A DNA stretch of 64,000 nt from UBA10649 sp963793105 (GCA_963793105.1 CAWBZB010000015.1:9400-73399); one strand, 5' to 3'. Counted from the first letter of the stretch, positions 1-10,042 are shown. Made by a program: numbers and translations. Notes: a model not told the origin generated them from the letters alone.

Positions 1-1508
1 GAGCAGGTCGGAGGACTCCGTCAGCCACTCCATCGGGCCCTCGCCCATCGCCGACGAGTCGCGACGCTGGCGCAGGGCCTCGCGGTACATCTCGAGCGTC
101 GAGCCCTCGACGCCGCGCTCGCTGTCGACCGAGAGGCGCGCCCATTCGGCAGGCTGCGGCAGCCAGGAGGCCGAACCCGGGCCGAAGCCGTACGACGGCG
201 AGTCGCCAGCCCAGGGAATCGGCACCCGGCAGCCGTCGCGGAAGCCGTCGCGGCCGCCGCTGCGGTGCCATGCCGGGTCCTGGCGAGCCTCATCGGGCAG
301 GTCCGTCACCTCGGGCAGGCCCAGCTCCTCACCCTGGTACACGTACATGGAGCCGGGGAGGGACAGCGTGAACAGGGTGGCCGCCCGGGCGCGATGCAGC
401 CCACGCTCGAGATCGCGGACCCCGTCGACGACGGGAGCCATCCGGGTGCGGTGCCGGATGACGTCGTGGTTCGACAGCACCCACGTGGGCGGGGCTCCCA
501 CCTTGGCGTGGTTCGCGATGGTCTCGTCGATGGTCCTGCGCATCTCGGCGCCGTCCCACCCGGCCTCGAAGTAGATGAAGTTGAACGACGTGTGGAGCTC
601 GTCGGGCCGCTGGTAGCGGGCGAGCCGCTCGGCGTTCGGAACCCAGGTCTCCCCGCAGAACACCCGCGGCGGGTCGTACTCGTCGGCGACCGCTCGCCAT
701 TCGCGGTAGATGTCGTGGACGCCGTCCTGGTCCCAGAACGGCGCGTGCGCCTCATCCTCGTCGAACATCGGCGGAGTCGCGTCGGCCTCGGCCTCGTCGG
801 CCACTGCGGGGTAGTCGAAGTCGGGCAGGCCCGCCTCCTTGACCAGCCCGTGGGCGACGTCGATGCGGAAGCCGTCGATGCCCCGGTCGAACCAGAAGCG
901 CAGGATGTCGCGGAACTCGGCGCGGACCTCGGCGTTGTCCCAGTTGAGGTCCGGCTGCGTGGTGTCGAACAGGTGGAGGTACCAGTGGCCGGAGGGCTCG
1001 CCCGCGGCGGTCTGCAGCTGCGACCAGCCGGCGCCGTGGAAGACACTCCGCCAGTTGTTCGGGGGCGCCTGCCGGTCGGGCCCCGCGCCTTCGCGGACGA
1101 TGTACCGGTCCCACGCCGGGGAGCCGGGTTCGGCCGCCAGCAGCTCCTGGAACCAGGGATGCTCGCTGCTGGTGTGGTTGGGGACGATGTCCATGAGGAT
1201 GCGGATCCCGTGGGCATGCGCGCGGGAGATCAGCTCGTCGACGTCGTCCATCGTCCCGAGCCGGGGGTCGATGGACCGGTAGTCGGTGACGTCGTAGCCG
1301 CCGTCGCGCAGCGGAGAGGTGTAGTACGGGGAGATCCAGACGGCGTCGACGCCGAGGTCGACGAGGTAGTCCAGGCGGGAGATCAGCCCCGGGATGTCAC
1401 CGAGCCCGTCGCCGTCGATGTCGGCGAACGATCGCGGGTACACCTGGTAGACCACGGCATGCCGCCACCAGTCGTCGTACCGTCCGGATGGCTCGGCTCC
1501 GCGTTCAT
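1..1508 (-). CDS. GH13 alpha-glucosidase-type enzyme, C-terminus beyond window, frame break at N-terminus
   Basis: Cytoplasmic retaining glycoside hydrolase of family 13, probably acting on short alpha-glucosides such as malto- or isomalto-oligosaccharides. The frame starting DDWWRHAVVYQVYPRSF near 1476 shows the four GH13 regions: DIVPNH near 1190, GFRIDVAHG near 865 (nucleophile Asp), GETW near 650 (acid/base Glu) and SNHD near 470. About 500 residues are visible and the C-terminal part runs off base 1. It is the last gene of a five-gene coupled run; the ATG at 1508 overlaps the haemoglobin stop by one base. That ATG is not in the GH13 frame, and no ATG, GTG or TTG lies in frame nearby. A one-base indel near 1480 is therefore likely. 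The substrate cannot be fixed from sequence. Confidence 0.85.
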
Positions 1509-1960
1509 CACGCCTCCTCGGTGGGTAGGGGGGTGCCGTACGGCTCGTCCGGCACGTTCTGCATGCCGAACGCGGCGCTGACCAGGTACACCCAGAGTCG
1601 CTTCTCCTGCTCGTCCGTGAGGCCCTGCTCGACCATGGCGTCGTGCATGAGGCTGAGCCAGCGGTCGCGTGCGGTGGCGTCGATGTGGAAGCCGACGTGG
1701 CGCCTGCGGAGCCGGGGATGGCCGCGCTCCTCGCTGTAGGTCTGCGGACCGCCCCAGTACTGCATGAGGAACAGGCGTAGCCGACGCTCGGCCGGGCCGA
1801 GGTCGCCGCCGGGGTACATCGGACGCAGGATCGGGTCATGGGCCACTCGCGCGTAGAACGCGCCGACGAGCCGCGTGAAGAACGCCTCGCCGCCGAAGTC
1901 CTCGTAGGGAGTCGGCGCCTCGTCGGTCGTCTGCTCGTCGGTCGTCTGCTCGTCGGTCAC
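1508..1960 (-). CDS. Truncated haemoglobin, group II (GlbO-like)
   Basis: Small haem protein of about 150 residues that binds O2 or NO in the cytoplasm. Family signs are the EDFGGEAFFTRLVGAFY start helix, DPILRPMYPGGDLGPAE, QYWGGP, the HPRLRRRHVGFHI haem-ligand region and RDRWLSLMHDAM near the end. The GTG start at 1960 overlaps the previous gene's TGA (GTGA), so translation is probably coupled. The first 14 residues hold a duplicated TDEQT motif, a low-complexity tail before the globin fold. Group II truncated globins are widespread in actinobacteria and linked to respiration and NO handling. The neighbours do not specify a narrower role. Confidence 0.9.
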   Translation of the reverse strand: MTDEQTTDEQTTDEAPTPYEDFGGEAFFTRLVGAFYARVAHDPILRPMYPGGDLGPAERRLRLFLMQYWGGPQTYSEERGHPRLRRRHVGFHIDATARDRWLSLMHDAMVEQGLTDEQEKRLWVYLVSAAFGMQNVPDEPYGTPLPTEEA

Positions 1961-3453
1961 GAGGCCATTGTGGTGGACTCGACTTCGCGGCTCTCGGCCC
2001 GCTGGACGATGTGACGGGCCATCGGCGGAAACACGAACGCGTGGAACGGCGCCACGACCCACCAGTAGGCATGCCCGGCCAGCCCGCGGGGGAAGAACAC
2101 CGCGCGCTGCCGGAGGACCGAGCCGGCGCCCTCCTCGTCCACGGAGAACTCCAGCCACGCCAGGCCGGGGTTCCGCATCTCGGCCCGCAGCCGCAGCAGG
2201 CGGGGAGCCAGTCGCTCCTCCACGCGCCAGAAGTCGACGACGTCGCCAACGGCCAGCACGTCCGGATCGCGGCGACCGCGCCGTAGCCCCACGCCGCCGA
2301 CCAGCCGGTCGAGCAGGCCGCGGATCTCCCACAGGAAGTCCGACGAGTACCAGCCGTGCTCGCCGCCGATGCGCTCGACCGCGGCCCACAGCTCCCACTG
2401 CGACGCCGTCGAATGCACGACCCGGACGTCCTCGTAGAGCGTGCCGCCCGACCAGTCGGGGTCGCTCGGCAGCGGCTCGCTCGGGGCACCGGGCACCGAG
2501 GCACCCGTCCAGCGAGTGGTGACCTTGGCGTCACGGATGCGCGTGAGGGCGAGTTGCACTGCCGCGTCGAACGGGACGAGCCCCCCGACCGGATCGGGGA
2601 TCCACTGGGCGATGTCGTGCTCGTGGCACACCGAAGGGTGCCGGAGCGACTGCACCAGCGGGCGGGCGATCGCGCGGGGAACGGGCGTGACGACGTTGAC
2701 CCAGTGGCTCGACAGCCCGGGGGTGAGCAGGTTGATGGGCAGGATCACGCGCGGGCGGAGCCCGGCCACGGCCGCATACCGCTGCATCATCTGCTGGTAC
2801 GTGAGCACCTCGGGGCCGCCGATCTCGAAGGGGCGGCTGACATCCGCGGGCAGCCCCGTGGCGGCGACGAGGTAGCGCAGCACGTCGCGGATGGCGATCG
2901 GCTGGGTCTGCTGCCGGACCCACCGCGGCGTGATCATCGCCGGCAGGCGCTCGGTGAGGTAGCGCAGCATCTCGAAGCTGGCGGAGCCGGACCCGATGAT
3001 CACGGCCGCACGGAACTCGGCCACCGGCACGCCCGAGCCTCGTAGGACCTGCCCCACCTCGACCCGCGATCGCATGTGCGGGGACATGCGAGTGATGGGG
3101 ATCTCGGGGGCAAGGCCACCGAGGTACACGATGCGTCCCAGGCCGCTGGCCCGCGCCGCATCGGCGAAGGTCTGCGCCATCCGCCGCTCGGCGGCCTCGA
3201 GCCCGGGTCCCTCCTGGATCGAGTGCAGCAGGTAGTAGGCGACGTCCATGTCGGCCATGGCCGCCCGGACGGCGTCCGGGTCGGTGGCGTCGCCCGCGAC
3301 CACGTCGACGTCGGCCAGCCACGGCGCGTCGCGGAGCTTCTCGGGCTGGCGTGCCATGACACGCACCCGATGACCGGCGGCCAGGAGCTCCGGCACCAGC
3401 CGGCCTCCGACGTACCCGGTGGCGCCGGTCACGAGGCAGGCTGTCGCGGTCAT
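1957..3453 (-). CDS. SDR-family NAD(P)-binding protein with C-terminal DUF2867
   Basis: About 498 residues. The N-terminal half is an atypical short-chain dehydrogenase/NmrA-type Rossmann domain: GATGYVGGRLVPELL at residues 9-23 is the dinucleotide loop, followed by VDVVAGDATDP and YYLLHSIQ. The C-terminal part from about residue 350 (VVHSTASQWELWAAVERIGG onward) matches the DUF2867 arrangement found in this family. The substrate is unknown; relatives are annotated as NAD-dependent epimerases or sugar-nucleotide-like proteins without biochemical proof. It overlaps mscS upstream and the haemoglobin gene downstream by 4 bases each, so it belongs to one operon with them. Confidence 0.85.
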   Translation of the reverse strand: MTATACLVTGATGYVGGRLVPELLAAGHRVRVMARQPEKLRDAPWLADVDVVAGDATDPDAVRAAMADMDVAYYLLHSIQEGPGLEAAERRMAQTFADAARASGLGRIVYLGGLAPEIPITRMSPHMRSRVEVGQVLRGSGVPVAEFRAAVIIGSGSASFEMLRYLTERLPAMITPRWVRQQTQPIAIRDVLRYLVAATGLPADVSRPFEIGGPEVLTYQQMMQRYAAVAGLRPRVILPINLLTPGLSSHWVNVVTPVPRAIARPLVQSLRHPSVCHEHDIAQWIPDPVGGLVPFDAAVQLALTRIRDAKVTTRWTGASVPGAPSEPLPSDPDWSGGTLYEDVRVVHSTASQWELWAAVERIGGEHGWYSSDFLWEIRGLLDRLVGGVGLRRGRRDPDVLAVGDVVDFWRVEERLAPRLLRLRAEMRNPGLAWLEFSVDEEGAGSVLRQRAVFFPRGLAGHAYWWVVAPFHAFVFPPMARHIVQRAESREVESTTMAS

Positions 3454-4400
3454 GACTCCATCCTCGGGGAAGGGGGGCCTGCGTTGCCGGGCAGTGGGCG
3501 CACGAGGACCGGCACGCTGACGCCGGCCCGGTCGAACGCCAGCTTCATGCGTTCGCGGATCGCCCGGGCGACGGCGACCTGCTGTTCGGGCGCCGCCTTG
3601 GCCGTGATCCGGATGAACACGGCCTCCCCGGACACGGACTCGACCCCGGCGAATGCCGGCCGGCCGAGGAGCATGTCGTCGTAGTCGGGGTTCTCGTCCA
3701 TGTCGGTGGCGACGTTCATCACGATCTCGCGCACGCGGTCGATGTCCTCGTCGTAGCCGATGGGGATGTCGACGATCGCCAGCGTCCAGCCCTGCGAGCG
3801 GTTGCCCACGCGGAGGACCTCGCCGTTGCGCACGTACCAGACCACGCCGGACAGGTCGCGCAGCCGCGTGAAGCGCAGCGCGACCTCCTCGACGGTGCCG
3901 ACCACCTCGCCGAGGTCGACGAGGTCGCCGATGCCGTACTGGTCCTCGACGATCATGAAGATCCCGGAGAGGTAGTCCTTCACCAGGGTCTGCGCCCCGA
4001 AGCCGAGCGCGACGCCGATGACGCCGGCGCTCGCGAGCAGGGGGGCGATGTCGATGCCGAGCAGCGGCAGGATGGTCATCAGGGCGATCGCCCAGACGCC
4101 GATGGCCACCACGCTGCGCAGGAGCGTGCCGATCGCGTTGGCGCGCTGCTCCGTTCGCTGGGTGAGCATGGCTTCGGACAGCTCGGCGGTGCGGGTGATC
4201 TTGCGCGCCTGGCCGAGGCGCTCATGCTGGGCCCTCTCCGTCGCCCGTCGGACCAGCCGGCGGATCAGCCAGGTGAGGACCAGCTGCGCGATCAGGGCGC
4301 CGACGAGGATGAACAGGATCTCCAGCGGCACGCCCAGCAGCCAGTCGCGGGCGGTCTCCCAGAACGGCGCGTCCTTCGCCGCGGACGGGATTCCGGTCAT
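3450..4400 (-). CDS. MscS-family mechanosensitive channel
   Basis: About 316 residues. Hydrophobic segments lie near residues 22-45, 90-115 and 122-150. The last contains the glycine/alanine-rich pore helix (LLASAGVIGVALGFGAQTLV) typical of MscS, followed by the Sm-like beta domain (EDQYGIGDLVDLGEVVGTVEEV). It should act in the cytoplasmic membrane as a tension-gated, weakly selective ion channel that relieves hypo-osmotic stress. It overlaps both neighbours by 4 bases (ATGA). No extra cytoplasmic sensor domain is visible. Confidence 0.93.
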   Translation of the reverse strand: MTGIPSAAKDAPFWETARDWLLGVPLEILFILVGALIAQLVLTWLIRRLVRRATERAQHERLGQARKITRTAELSEAMLTQRTEQRANAIGTLLRSVVAIGVWAIALMTILPLLGIDIAPLLASAGVIGVALGFGAQTLVKDYLSGIFMIVEDQYGIGDLVDLGEVVGTVEEVALRFTRLRDLSGVVWYVRNGEVLRVGNRSQGWTLAIVDIPIGYDEDIDRVREIVMNVATDMDENPDYDDMLLGRPAFAGVESVSGEAVFIRITAKAAPEQQVAVARAIRERMKLAFDRAGVSVPVLVRPLPGNAGPPSPRMES

Positions 4401-6490
4401 TCCGTGAGCCCCGTCCAGTTGGCGAAGAAGGCGAGGGTGTCTGCGGTCTCCTCCACCGACTTCGACAGGCTGCGTGCACCATGACCCACGTCGCCCTCAG
4501 TGCGCAGGAGGATCGGTCGCGTGCCCGAGGTCGCCCGCTGCGCCGCGGCGCACATCTTCCGCCCGTGCATCGGATCGGTGCGGGTGTCGTTGTCGAACAC
4601 GGCGATCATCGTCGCCGGGTAGTCCGTTCCATCGACGACGTGGTGGTAGGGCGAGTAGTCGAACAGCCACGCGAACTGCTCGGGATCCTCGGGGTCGCCG
4701 TACTCCACGGTCCACGTCGGACCGAGCTCGGACGTCGTGTACCGGATCATGTCGAGCAGGGGAGCGACGCACACGATCGCGTTGAACAGGTCGGGCCGCT
4801 GCGTCATCGCGGCACCGACGAGCAGGCCGCCGTTCGAGCCTCCGTAGATGCCGAGCCGCTCCGGTGTCGTCCACCCCTGCGAGATCAGCCACTCGGCGGC
4901 AGCGTGGAAGTCGTCGAACACGTTCTGCTTCCGGCCGAGCATCCCCGCGCGGTGCCAGTCCTCGCCCTCCTCGCCGCCGCCGCGCAGGTTGGCGACCGCC
5001 CACACGCCGCCCGCCTCGACCCAGGCCAGGATCGCGGCCGAGTATCCCGGCGCGAGCGGGACGCCGAAGCCGCCGTACCCGTAGAGGATCGTCGGCCGGG
5101 GCCCCTCGGGGGTCGCGGTGGGGGACAGGACGAACATCCGCACCTCGGTGCCGTCGGCGGACGTGTACGTCACCTGCTGCGAGTGCACGGTCGGCACCTC
5201 GACGGAGCCGGGCGGCCGGGCGTGCAGCGTGACGGCGTCGGTGCGGGCGTCGTAGGCGTAGATCGTCGGCACGGTCGTGTGGTCGGTGAAGACGAACCAG
5301 GTCACCGGGCCGCCGTCGATGTGCTCGACGGGCCCGCCGATGGTGCCGGCGCCCGGCAGCTCGACATCATGCAGGGAGGAGCCGTCTTCGGCGCGGTGCA
5401 GCGACATCTGGGCCACGCCGTGGCTGGTTCTCACCACCAGCAGCAGGTCCTCGTCGAGCTCGGGGCCGTCGAGCACGGTCACCGACTCCAGTACCGCCTC
5501 CGGGTCCTCCGGCACGAGGTCGGTCCACTGTGCGGCCGACCATGCCCCGGGCCGGGTGATCGCGACGCGCCCGCGCGGGGCCTCGAGATCGGTGCTGACC
5601 AGGACCCGGCCGTCGCGCAGGAAGGTCAGCCCGGTCTGCGCGTCCACGTCGCCCTGCACGAGCGTGAACGCCGGCGCCTCCGGGGGGCCGGCCGCGAGAT
5701 CCGCGACCCAGAGGTCATTGCGCGGCTCGGTGCCCTCGGAGGCCGAGACCTGCAGCCATCGGCCGTCCCGGCTGACCTCGACCCCGTAGTAGTTGGTCAT
5801 GGTCATGCCGGCGCCGAACACGAGATCGTCGGCGTCCGGCGCCGCTCCCACCCGGTGCAGGTACACGCGACGGTGGAAGTTCTGCTCGGACTCCGGCAGG
5901 AGCTCGGGGGCGATGCGTCGCACGTAGTAGTAGGCGTCGCCGCCGGGGAGCCAGGCCACCGGGGAGTACCGGCAGCGGTCGATCGGACCCTCGATCGTCT
6001 CGCCGGTGGCGACGTCCATGACGTACAGGAGGGACTCCTCGTTGCCGCCCACCGAGAGCTGGTAGGCGAGCCGGTCACCCTCCTTGGAGGGCTGCCAGCT
6101 GTCGAGGGTCGTCACGCCGGACGGGTCCAGGGCCATGGGGTCGATGAGCACGCGCTCCGTGCCATCCGCGTCGACGGCATACAGGACGGCGAACTGCTGC
6201 CCCGGCTCGCGCCTGCTGAGGAAGTAGCGGCCGCCCCGCCAGTACGGCGGCGACACGGTGCCCGAGCCGAGAAGCTGGTCGACCCGCTCGGCGAACCGTT
6301 CACGGGTCGTCCAGGTGGCCCTCTCGGCGGACATGAGCGCGGCCTGCGACTCCAGCCAGGCCGCGGTGCGGGGGTCCTCCGACGACTCCAGCCAGCGGTA
6401 CGGGTCGGGGACGGGGGTGCCGTGGAAGTCGTCGACGAGGTCGAGCCGGGGGGCGTCGGGGTACACGGGGGAATCTGCGGGTGACGTCAC
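4397..6490 (-). CDS. Prolyl oligopeptidase, S9 family serine peptidase
   Basis: About 697 residues, the usual size for family S9A. It has an N-terminal S9 cap and beta-propeller (DPYRWLESSEDPRTAAWLE near the start) and a C-terminal alpha/beta hydrolase. The catalytic Ser is in YGGSNGGLLVGA, the Asp probably in DNDTRTDPMHGRKM and the His in GDVGHGARS. It cleaves short peptides after proline. No signal peptide is seen, so it is cytoplasmic. It is the first gene of the minus-strand run and its ATG at 6490 faces the amidase ATG only 22 bases away. Confidence 0.93.
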   Translation of the reverse strand: MTSPADSPVYPDAPRLDLVDDFHGTPVPDPYRWLESSEDPRTAAWLESQAALMSAERATWTTRERFAERVDQLLGSGTVSPPYWRGGRYFLSRREPGQQFAVLYAVDADGTERVLIDPMALDPSGVTTLDSWQPSKEGDRLAYQLSVGGNEESLLYVMDVATGETIEGPIDRCRYSPVAWLPGGDAYYYVRRIAPELLPESEQNFHRRVYLHRVGAAPDADDLVFGAGMTMTNYYGVEVSRDGRWLQVSASEGTEPRNDLWVADLAAGPPEAPAFTLVQGDVDAQTGLTFLRDGRVLVSTDLEAPRGRVAITRPGAWSAAQWTDLVPEDPEAVLESVTVLDGPELDEDLLLVVRTSHGVAQMSLHRAEDGSSLHDVELPGAGTIGGPVEHIDGGPVTWFVFTDHTTVPTIYAYDARTDAVTLHARPPGSVEVPTVHSQQVTYTSADGTEVRMFVLSPTATPEGPRPTILYGYGGFGVPLAPGYSAAILAWVEAGGVWAVANLRGGGEEGEDWHRAGMLGRKQNVFDDFHAAAEWLISQGWTTPERLGIYGGSNGGLLVGAAMTQRPDLFNAIVCVAPLLDMIRYTTSELGPTWTVEYGDPEDPEQFAWLFDYSPYHHVVDGTDYPATMIAVFDNDTRTDPMHGRKMCAAAQRATSGTRPILLRTEGDVGHGARSLSKSVEETADTLAFFANWTGLTE

Positions 6491-6494
6491 GCCG

Positions 6495-6508
6495 TCAGCC
6501 TAGGCTGA
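6495..6508. promoter_or_regulatory. Perfect 14-bp palindrome between divergent starts
   Basis: TCAGCCTAGGCTGA is a perfect palindrome filling most of the 22-base gap between the divergent peptidase and amidase start codons. The position suggests an operator or a shared control site, but the gap is too short for two ordinary promoters, so leaderless transcription is likely on at least one side. No family consensus was recognised. Confidence 0.4.
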
Positions 6509-6512
6509 CCGG

Positions 6513-7886
6513 ATGCAGCTGCATGACCTGACCGCCCTCGAGCAGGCGGCCGCGATCCGCCGCCGGGAGATCTCGTCCGTCGAGCTGACCCGGCACTACC
6601 TCGATCGCTCGCACGCCCTGAACGAGGCGGTGGGGGCCTTCGCCACCTTCACCGACGAGCTGGCCCTGGAGCAGGCGGCCGAGGCGGACCGCCTGGCGGC
6701 CGCCGACGAGTCGGTCCTGCCCGTGCTCCATGGCGTGGTCGTGCCGGTGAAGGACCTCAACCAGGTGCGCGGCGTGCGCACCCGATTCGGGACCCGGGTC
6801 GTCGACATCGTGTCCGACATCGACGACGACGTCGTCGGTGAGCTGCGACGTGGCAACACGGTCATGACCGGGAAGACGACCACCCCGGAGTTCGGCCTCC
6901 CGGCCTACACCGAGAGCGACATCGGCCCCTACGCCCGGACTCCCTGGGACCTCACCCGTGGTGCCGGCGGGTCCAGCGGGGGAGCGGCGGCGGCAGTCGC
7001 CGCGGGGCTCGCGCCGGTCGCCCAGGGCTCCGACGGAGGCGGCTCCATCCGGATCCCGGCCAGCGTGTGCGGACTCGTCGGCGTGAAGCCCTCGCGGGGC
7101 CTGGTGTCGAACGGGCCGATGCCCGATGGCCCGGGGCGCCTGGGAGTCCAGGGCGTCCTGGCCCGCACGGTCGAGGACGCGGCGGCCCTGCTGGGCGTGC
7201 TGACCGGCACCGACGACGCCTACCTGCGTGGCCTCCGCGAGCCGGGCTCCCTGCTGATCGGCCGCTATCACCAGCCGGTCATCGCGGAGACCGACGTGCA
7301 TCCGCAGGCCCTGGCTGCCTTCGAGGCGGCGTCGGCGCTGCTCGAATCGCTCGGCCACCGGCTCGTCGACGTGGACGTCCCCGTGCCCCTCGACGCGGTG
7401 CCGTCCTTCGAGCTGGTCTGGGCGGCCGGCGCGGCGGGGATCCCGATCCCGTCGGACCGCGAGGCGGACCTGCGCCCCCTCACCCGCTGGCTGCGGGAGC
7501 GGGGTCGAGCGCTGAGCGACGCGGACCTGCAGGATGCCCTCGACCACATGGCCCACCACGCGGAACGGGCGCTGGCGCAGTCGGCCCACCTCGACATCGT
7601 CCTCACGCCCACGTTGGCCGAGGTGCCGGCGCTGGTCGGGACGATCCGCGACGACGAGGACCCCGAGGCGGACTTCGAGGCCCAGAAGCGGTTCACCCCC
7701 TACACGTCGCCGTACAACATGACGGGGCAGCCGGCCGTTAGTCTGCCCCTGCACTGGACGGACGACGGCCTTCCCGTGGGGATCCAGCTGGCGTCCCGTC
7801 CGATGCACGAATCGATCCTCATGAGCCTGGCCGCGCAACTCGAACGCGCGCGGCCCTGGGCCCATCGACACCCGGAGGTCTGGTGA
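6513..7886 (+). CDS. Amidase, amidase-signature family
   Basis: About 457 residues. It shows the Ser-cisSer-Lys signature: Lys in VVPVKDLNQV, the glycine-rich GGSSGGAAAAVAAGLAPV stretch, then GSDGGGSIRIPASVCGLVG with the catalytic Ser. Such enzymes hydrolyse carboxamides in the cytoplasm; the substrate cannot be inferred. Nothing shows it to be a GatA subunit: no gatB or gatC is adjacent. The stop overlaps the malQ GTG by 4 bases, so the two genes are co-translated. Confidence 0.9.
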   Translation: MQLHDLTALEQAAAIRRREISSVELTRHYLDRSHALNEAVGAFATFTDELALEQAAEADRLAAADESVLPVLHGVVVPVKDLNQVRGVRTRFGTRVVDIVSDIDDDVVGELRRGNTVMTGKTTTPEFGLPAYTESDIGPYARTPWDLTRGAGGSSGGAAAAVAAGLAPVAQGSDGGGSIRIPASVCGLVGVKPSRGLVSNGPMPDGPGRLGVQGVLARTVEDAAALLGVLTGTDDAYLRGLREPGSLLIGRYHQPVIAETDVHPQALAAFEAASALLESLGHRLVDVDVPVPLDAVPSFELVWAAGAAGIPIPSDREADLRPLTRWLRERGRALSDADLQDALDHMAHHAERALAQSAHLDIVLTPTLAEVPALVGTIRDDEDPEADFEAQKRFTPYTSPYNMTGQPAVSLPLHWTDDGLPVGIQLASRPMHESILMSLAAQLERARPWAHRHPEVW

Positions 7887-10033
7887 CCGTGCCCGAAGCA
7901 CCCGAGTGGACTCCGGTGCCCGACGACCTTGGCCGGCTCGCGGCGGCCTACGGCGTGGCCACCGAGTACTGGGACCAGGGCGGCAGTCTCGTCCAGGTAG
8001 GCAGTGCCACCGTCGCCGCCGTGCTGATGGCCCTCGGCCTGGACGTGTCGAGCAGCACGGCCATCGAGGCCGCCGTCGAGGAGAAGCGGCTGCGGGACTG
8101 GCGGCGCATGCTCCCTCCGGTGTTCGTCATGCGCCAGGGGGAGGACCAGCGGCTGTGGGTCCACGTGGCCGACGGTTCGCCGGCCAGGGCGTGGATCCGG
8201 ACCGAGGCCGGCGACCGTGTCGACCTGCAGCAGATGGACCACTGGGTCGAGCCGGTCGAGGTGGATGGCCGCCTCGTCGGGGAGGCGAGCTTCCGGGTGC
8301 CTGCCGACTTCCCGCTCGGTTGGCACACCGCGCACGCGGAGTCCGGTGGCACGTCGTCCACGGCGCCGGTCGTCGTCGCTCCCCAGCGGCTGGACCCCGA
8401 GACGATCGCCGGGGAGCGTCAGTGGGGCTTCATGACCCAGGTCTATGCCATGCGGTCGGAAGGCTCGTGGGGCATCGGCGACCTACGCGACCTCGCGACC
8501 CTCGCGTCGTGGAGCGGTCGCAGCCTGGGCGCGGGCTTCGTCCTCATCAACCCGCTTCATGCGGCCTCCCCGGTGCCACCCATGTCACCGTCGCCCTACC
8601 TGCCCGTCACGCGGCGCTTCGCCAACCCGATGTACCTGCGGATCGAGGACATCCCCGAACTCGGCCGGATGACGGCGGCGGTCGTCGATCAGATCGAGAG
8701 CCTGGCGACGCGACTTCGTCGGATGAACGGAACCGCGGACCTGCTGGAACGCGATGCGGTGTGGGCGGCGAAGCGCACGGCGCTGGAGGCGATCCACCGC
8801 GCGGGGACGACCGACGAGCGCCGCGAGGCCTTCCAGGCCTACCTCGAGCGCGAGGGCCAGGGCCTGAGCGACTTCGCCACCTGGTGCGCGCTCAGCGACG
8901 TGCACGGGGTGCGTCCGGAGGCCTGGCCCGCGGACCTCGCCCATCCGCGCGACCCCGCCGTGACCACCTTCCGCGAGGAGCACGCGGCACTGGTGGAGTT
9001 CCATGCCTGGCTGCAGTGGCTGCTGGACGAGCAGATGGCGGCGACCCAGGCGGCCGCGCGCGAGGCCGGCATGGCGATCGGCATCATGCACGACCTGGCC
9101 GTGGGCGTGCACCCGGAGGGCTCCGACGCCTGGGCACTCCAGGACGTGCTCGCCCGCGGAGTCAGCGTGGGAGCCCCGCCCGACATGTACAACCAGCAGG
9201 GCCAGGACTGGTCGCAGCCGCCGTGGCGCCCGGACGCGCTGGCGGAGGCGGCCTTCGTGCCGTTCCGCGACATGCTGCGCACGGTCCTCGGGCACGCGGG
9301 CGGCCTGCGGATCGATCATGTCCTCGGCCTGTTCCGGCTGTGGTGGGTGCCGCAGGGCCTGCCGGCGTATGCCGGGACGTTCGTCCGGTTCGACTACGAC
9401 GCCATGCTCAGCGTCCTCATGCTCGAGGCGTACCGGGCGGGGGCGCTGGTCGTGGGCGAGGATCTCGGCACGGTCGAGCCGTGGGTGCAGGACGTGCTGG
9501 GCGAACGCGGCATTCTCGGCACCAGCATCCTGTGGTTCGAGACGATGGAGGGCGTGATCCGGGAGCCGCACGACTGGCGCAAGGACGTGCTCGCCAGCGT
9601 GACCGTCCACGACCTTCCCCCGACCGCGGGCTACCTGCGCGACGAGCACGTGCGCATCCGGGCCGAACTCGGTCTGCTGACGACTCCGGAGGAGACCGAA
9701 CGCGCCCACGCCGATCGCGAGCGCCAGGCGTGGGCCGAGGTCCTGCGCCGGCACGGCTGGCTGGGAGCGGACGTCGATCTGGACTCGGACGAGGGCCTCG
9801 CGGAGATGGTCGTCGCGCTGCACCGGGCGGTCGCCGCTTCACCGGCCCGGCTCGTCGGGGTGTCCCTGCCCGATGCGGCGGGGGACCGTCGCGCGCAGAA
9901 CCAGCCGGGCACCGACCAGGAGTACCCGAACTGGCGCGTGCCCATCACCGACGGCGAGGGGCGCCCGGTGCTCCTCGAGGAGCTCATGCAGGGCTCCTCT
10001 CTGCTCAACTCCCTCGTCGCCACGGTCCGTTAG
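7883..10033 (+). CDS. malQ: 4-alpha-glucanotransferase (amylomaltase, GH77)
   Basis: About 716 residues, typical for actinobacterial MalQ with its N-terminal extension. GH77 landmarks: GSWGIGDLRDLATL, RIDHVLGLFRLWW (nucleophile Asp), VGEDLGTVEPW (acid/base Glu) and TVHDLPPTAGYL (third acid). It transfers maltosyl/glucan segments between alpha-1,4-glucans in glycogen and maltodextrin metabolism. The GTG at 7883 is preceded by GGAGG at 7873 and overlaps the amidase stop. A GH13 glucosidase lies in the divergent run, giving a loose alpha-glucan theme. Confidence 0.96.
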   Translation: MTVPEAPEWTPVPDDLGRLAAAYGVATEYWDQGGSLVQVGSATVAAVLMALGLDVSSSTAIEAAVEEKRLRDWRRMLPPVFVMRQGEDQRLWVHVADGSPARAWIRTEAGDRVDLQQMDHWVEPVEVDGRLVGEASFRVPADFPLGWHTAHAESGGTSSTAPVVVAPQRLDPETIAGERQWGFMTQVYAMRSEGSWGIGDLRDLATLASWSGRSLGAGFVLINPLHAASPVPPMSPSPYLPVTRRFANPMYLRIEDIPELGRMTAAVVDQIESLATRLRRMNGTADLLERDAVWAAKRTALEAIHRAGTTDERREAFQAYLEREGQGLSDFATWCALSDVHGVRPEAWPADLAHPRDPAVTTFREEHAALVEFHAWLQWLLDEQMAATQAAAREAGMAIGIMHDLAVGVHPEGSDAWALQDVLARGVSVGAPPDMYNQQGQDWSQPPWRPDALAEAAFVPFRDMLRTVLGHAGGLRIDHVLGLFRLWWVPQGLPAYAGTFVRFDYDAMLSVLMLEAYRAGALVVGEDLGTVEPWVQDVLGERGILGTSILWFETMEGVIREPHDWRKDVLASVTVHDLPPTAGYLRDEHVRIRAELGLLTTPEETERAHADRERQAWAEVLRRHGWLGADVDLDSDEGLAEMVVALHRAVAASPARLVGVSLPDAAGDRRAQNQPGTDQEYPNWRVPITDGEGRPVLLEELMQGSSLLNSLVATVR

Positions 10034-10042
10034 GCTGGCGGC

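Noticed and set aside
265..1581. 438-codon plus-strand open frame
   Set aside because: Antisense to the GH13 gene, whose catalytic motifs are clear on the minus strand.
4481..6484. 667-codon plus-strand open frame
   Set aside because: Antisense to the prolyl oligopeptidase, low complexity (Val/Gly/Arg/His), no ribosome site or motif.
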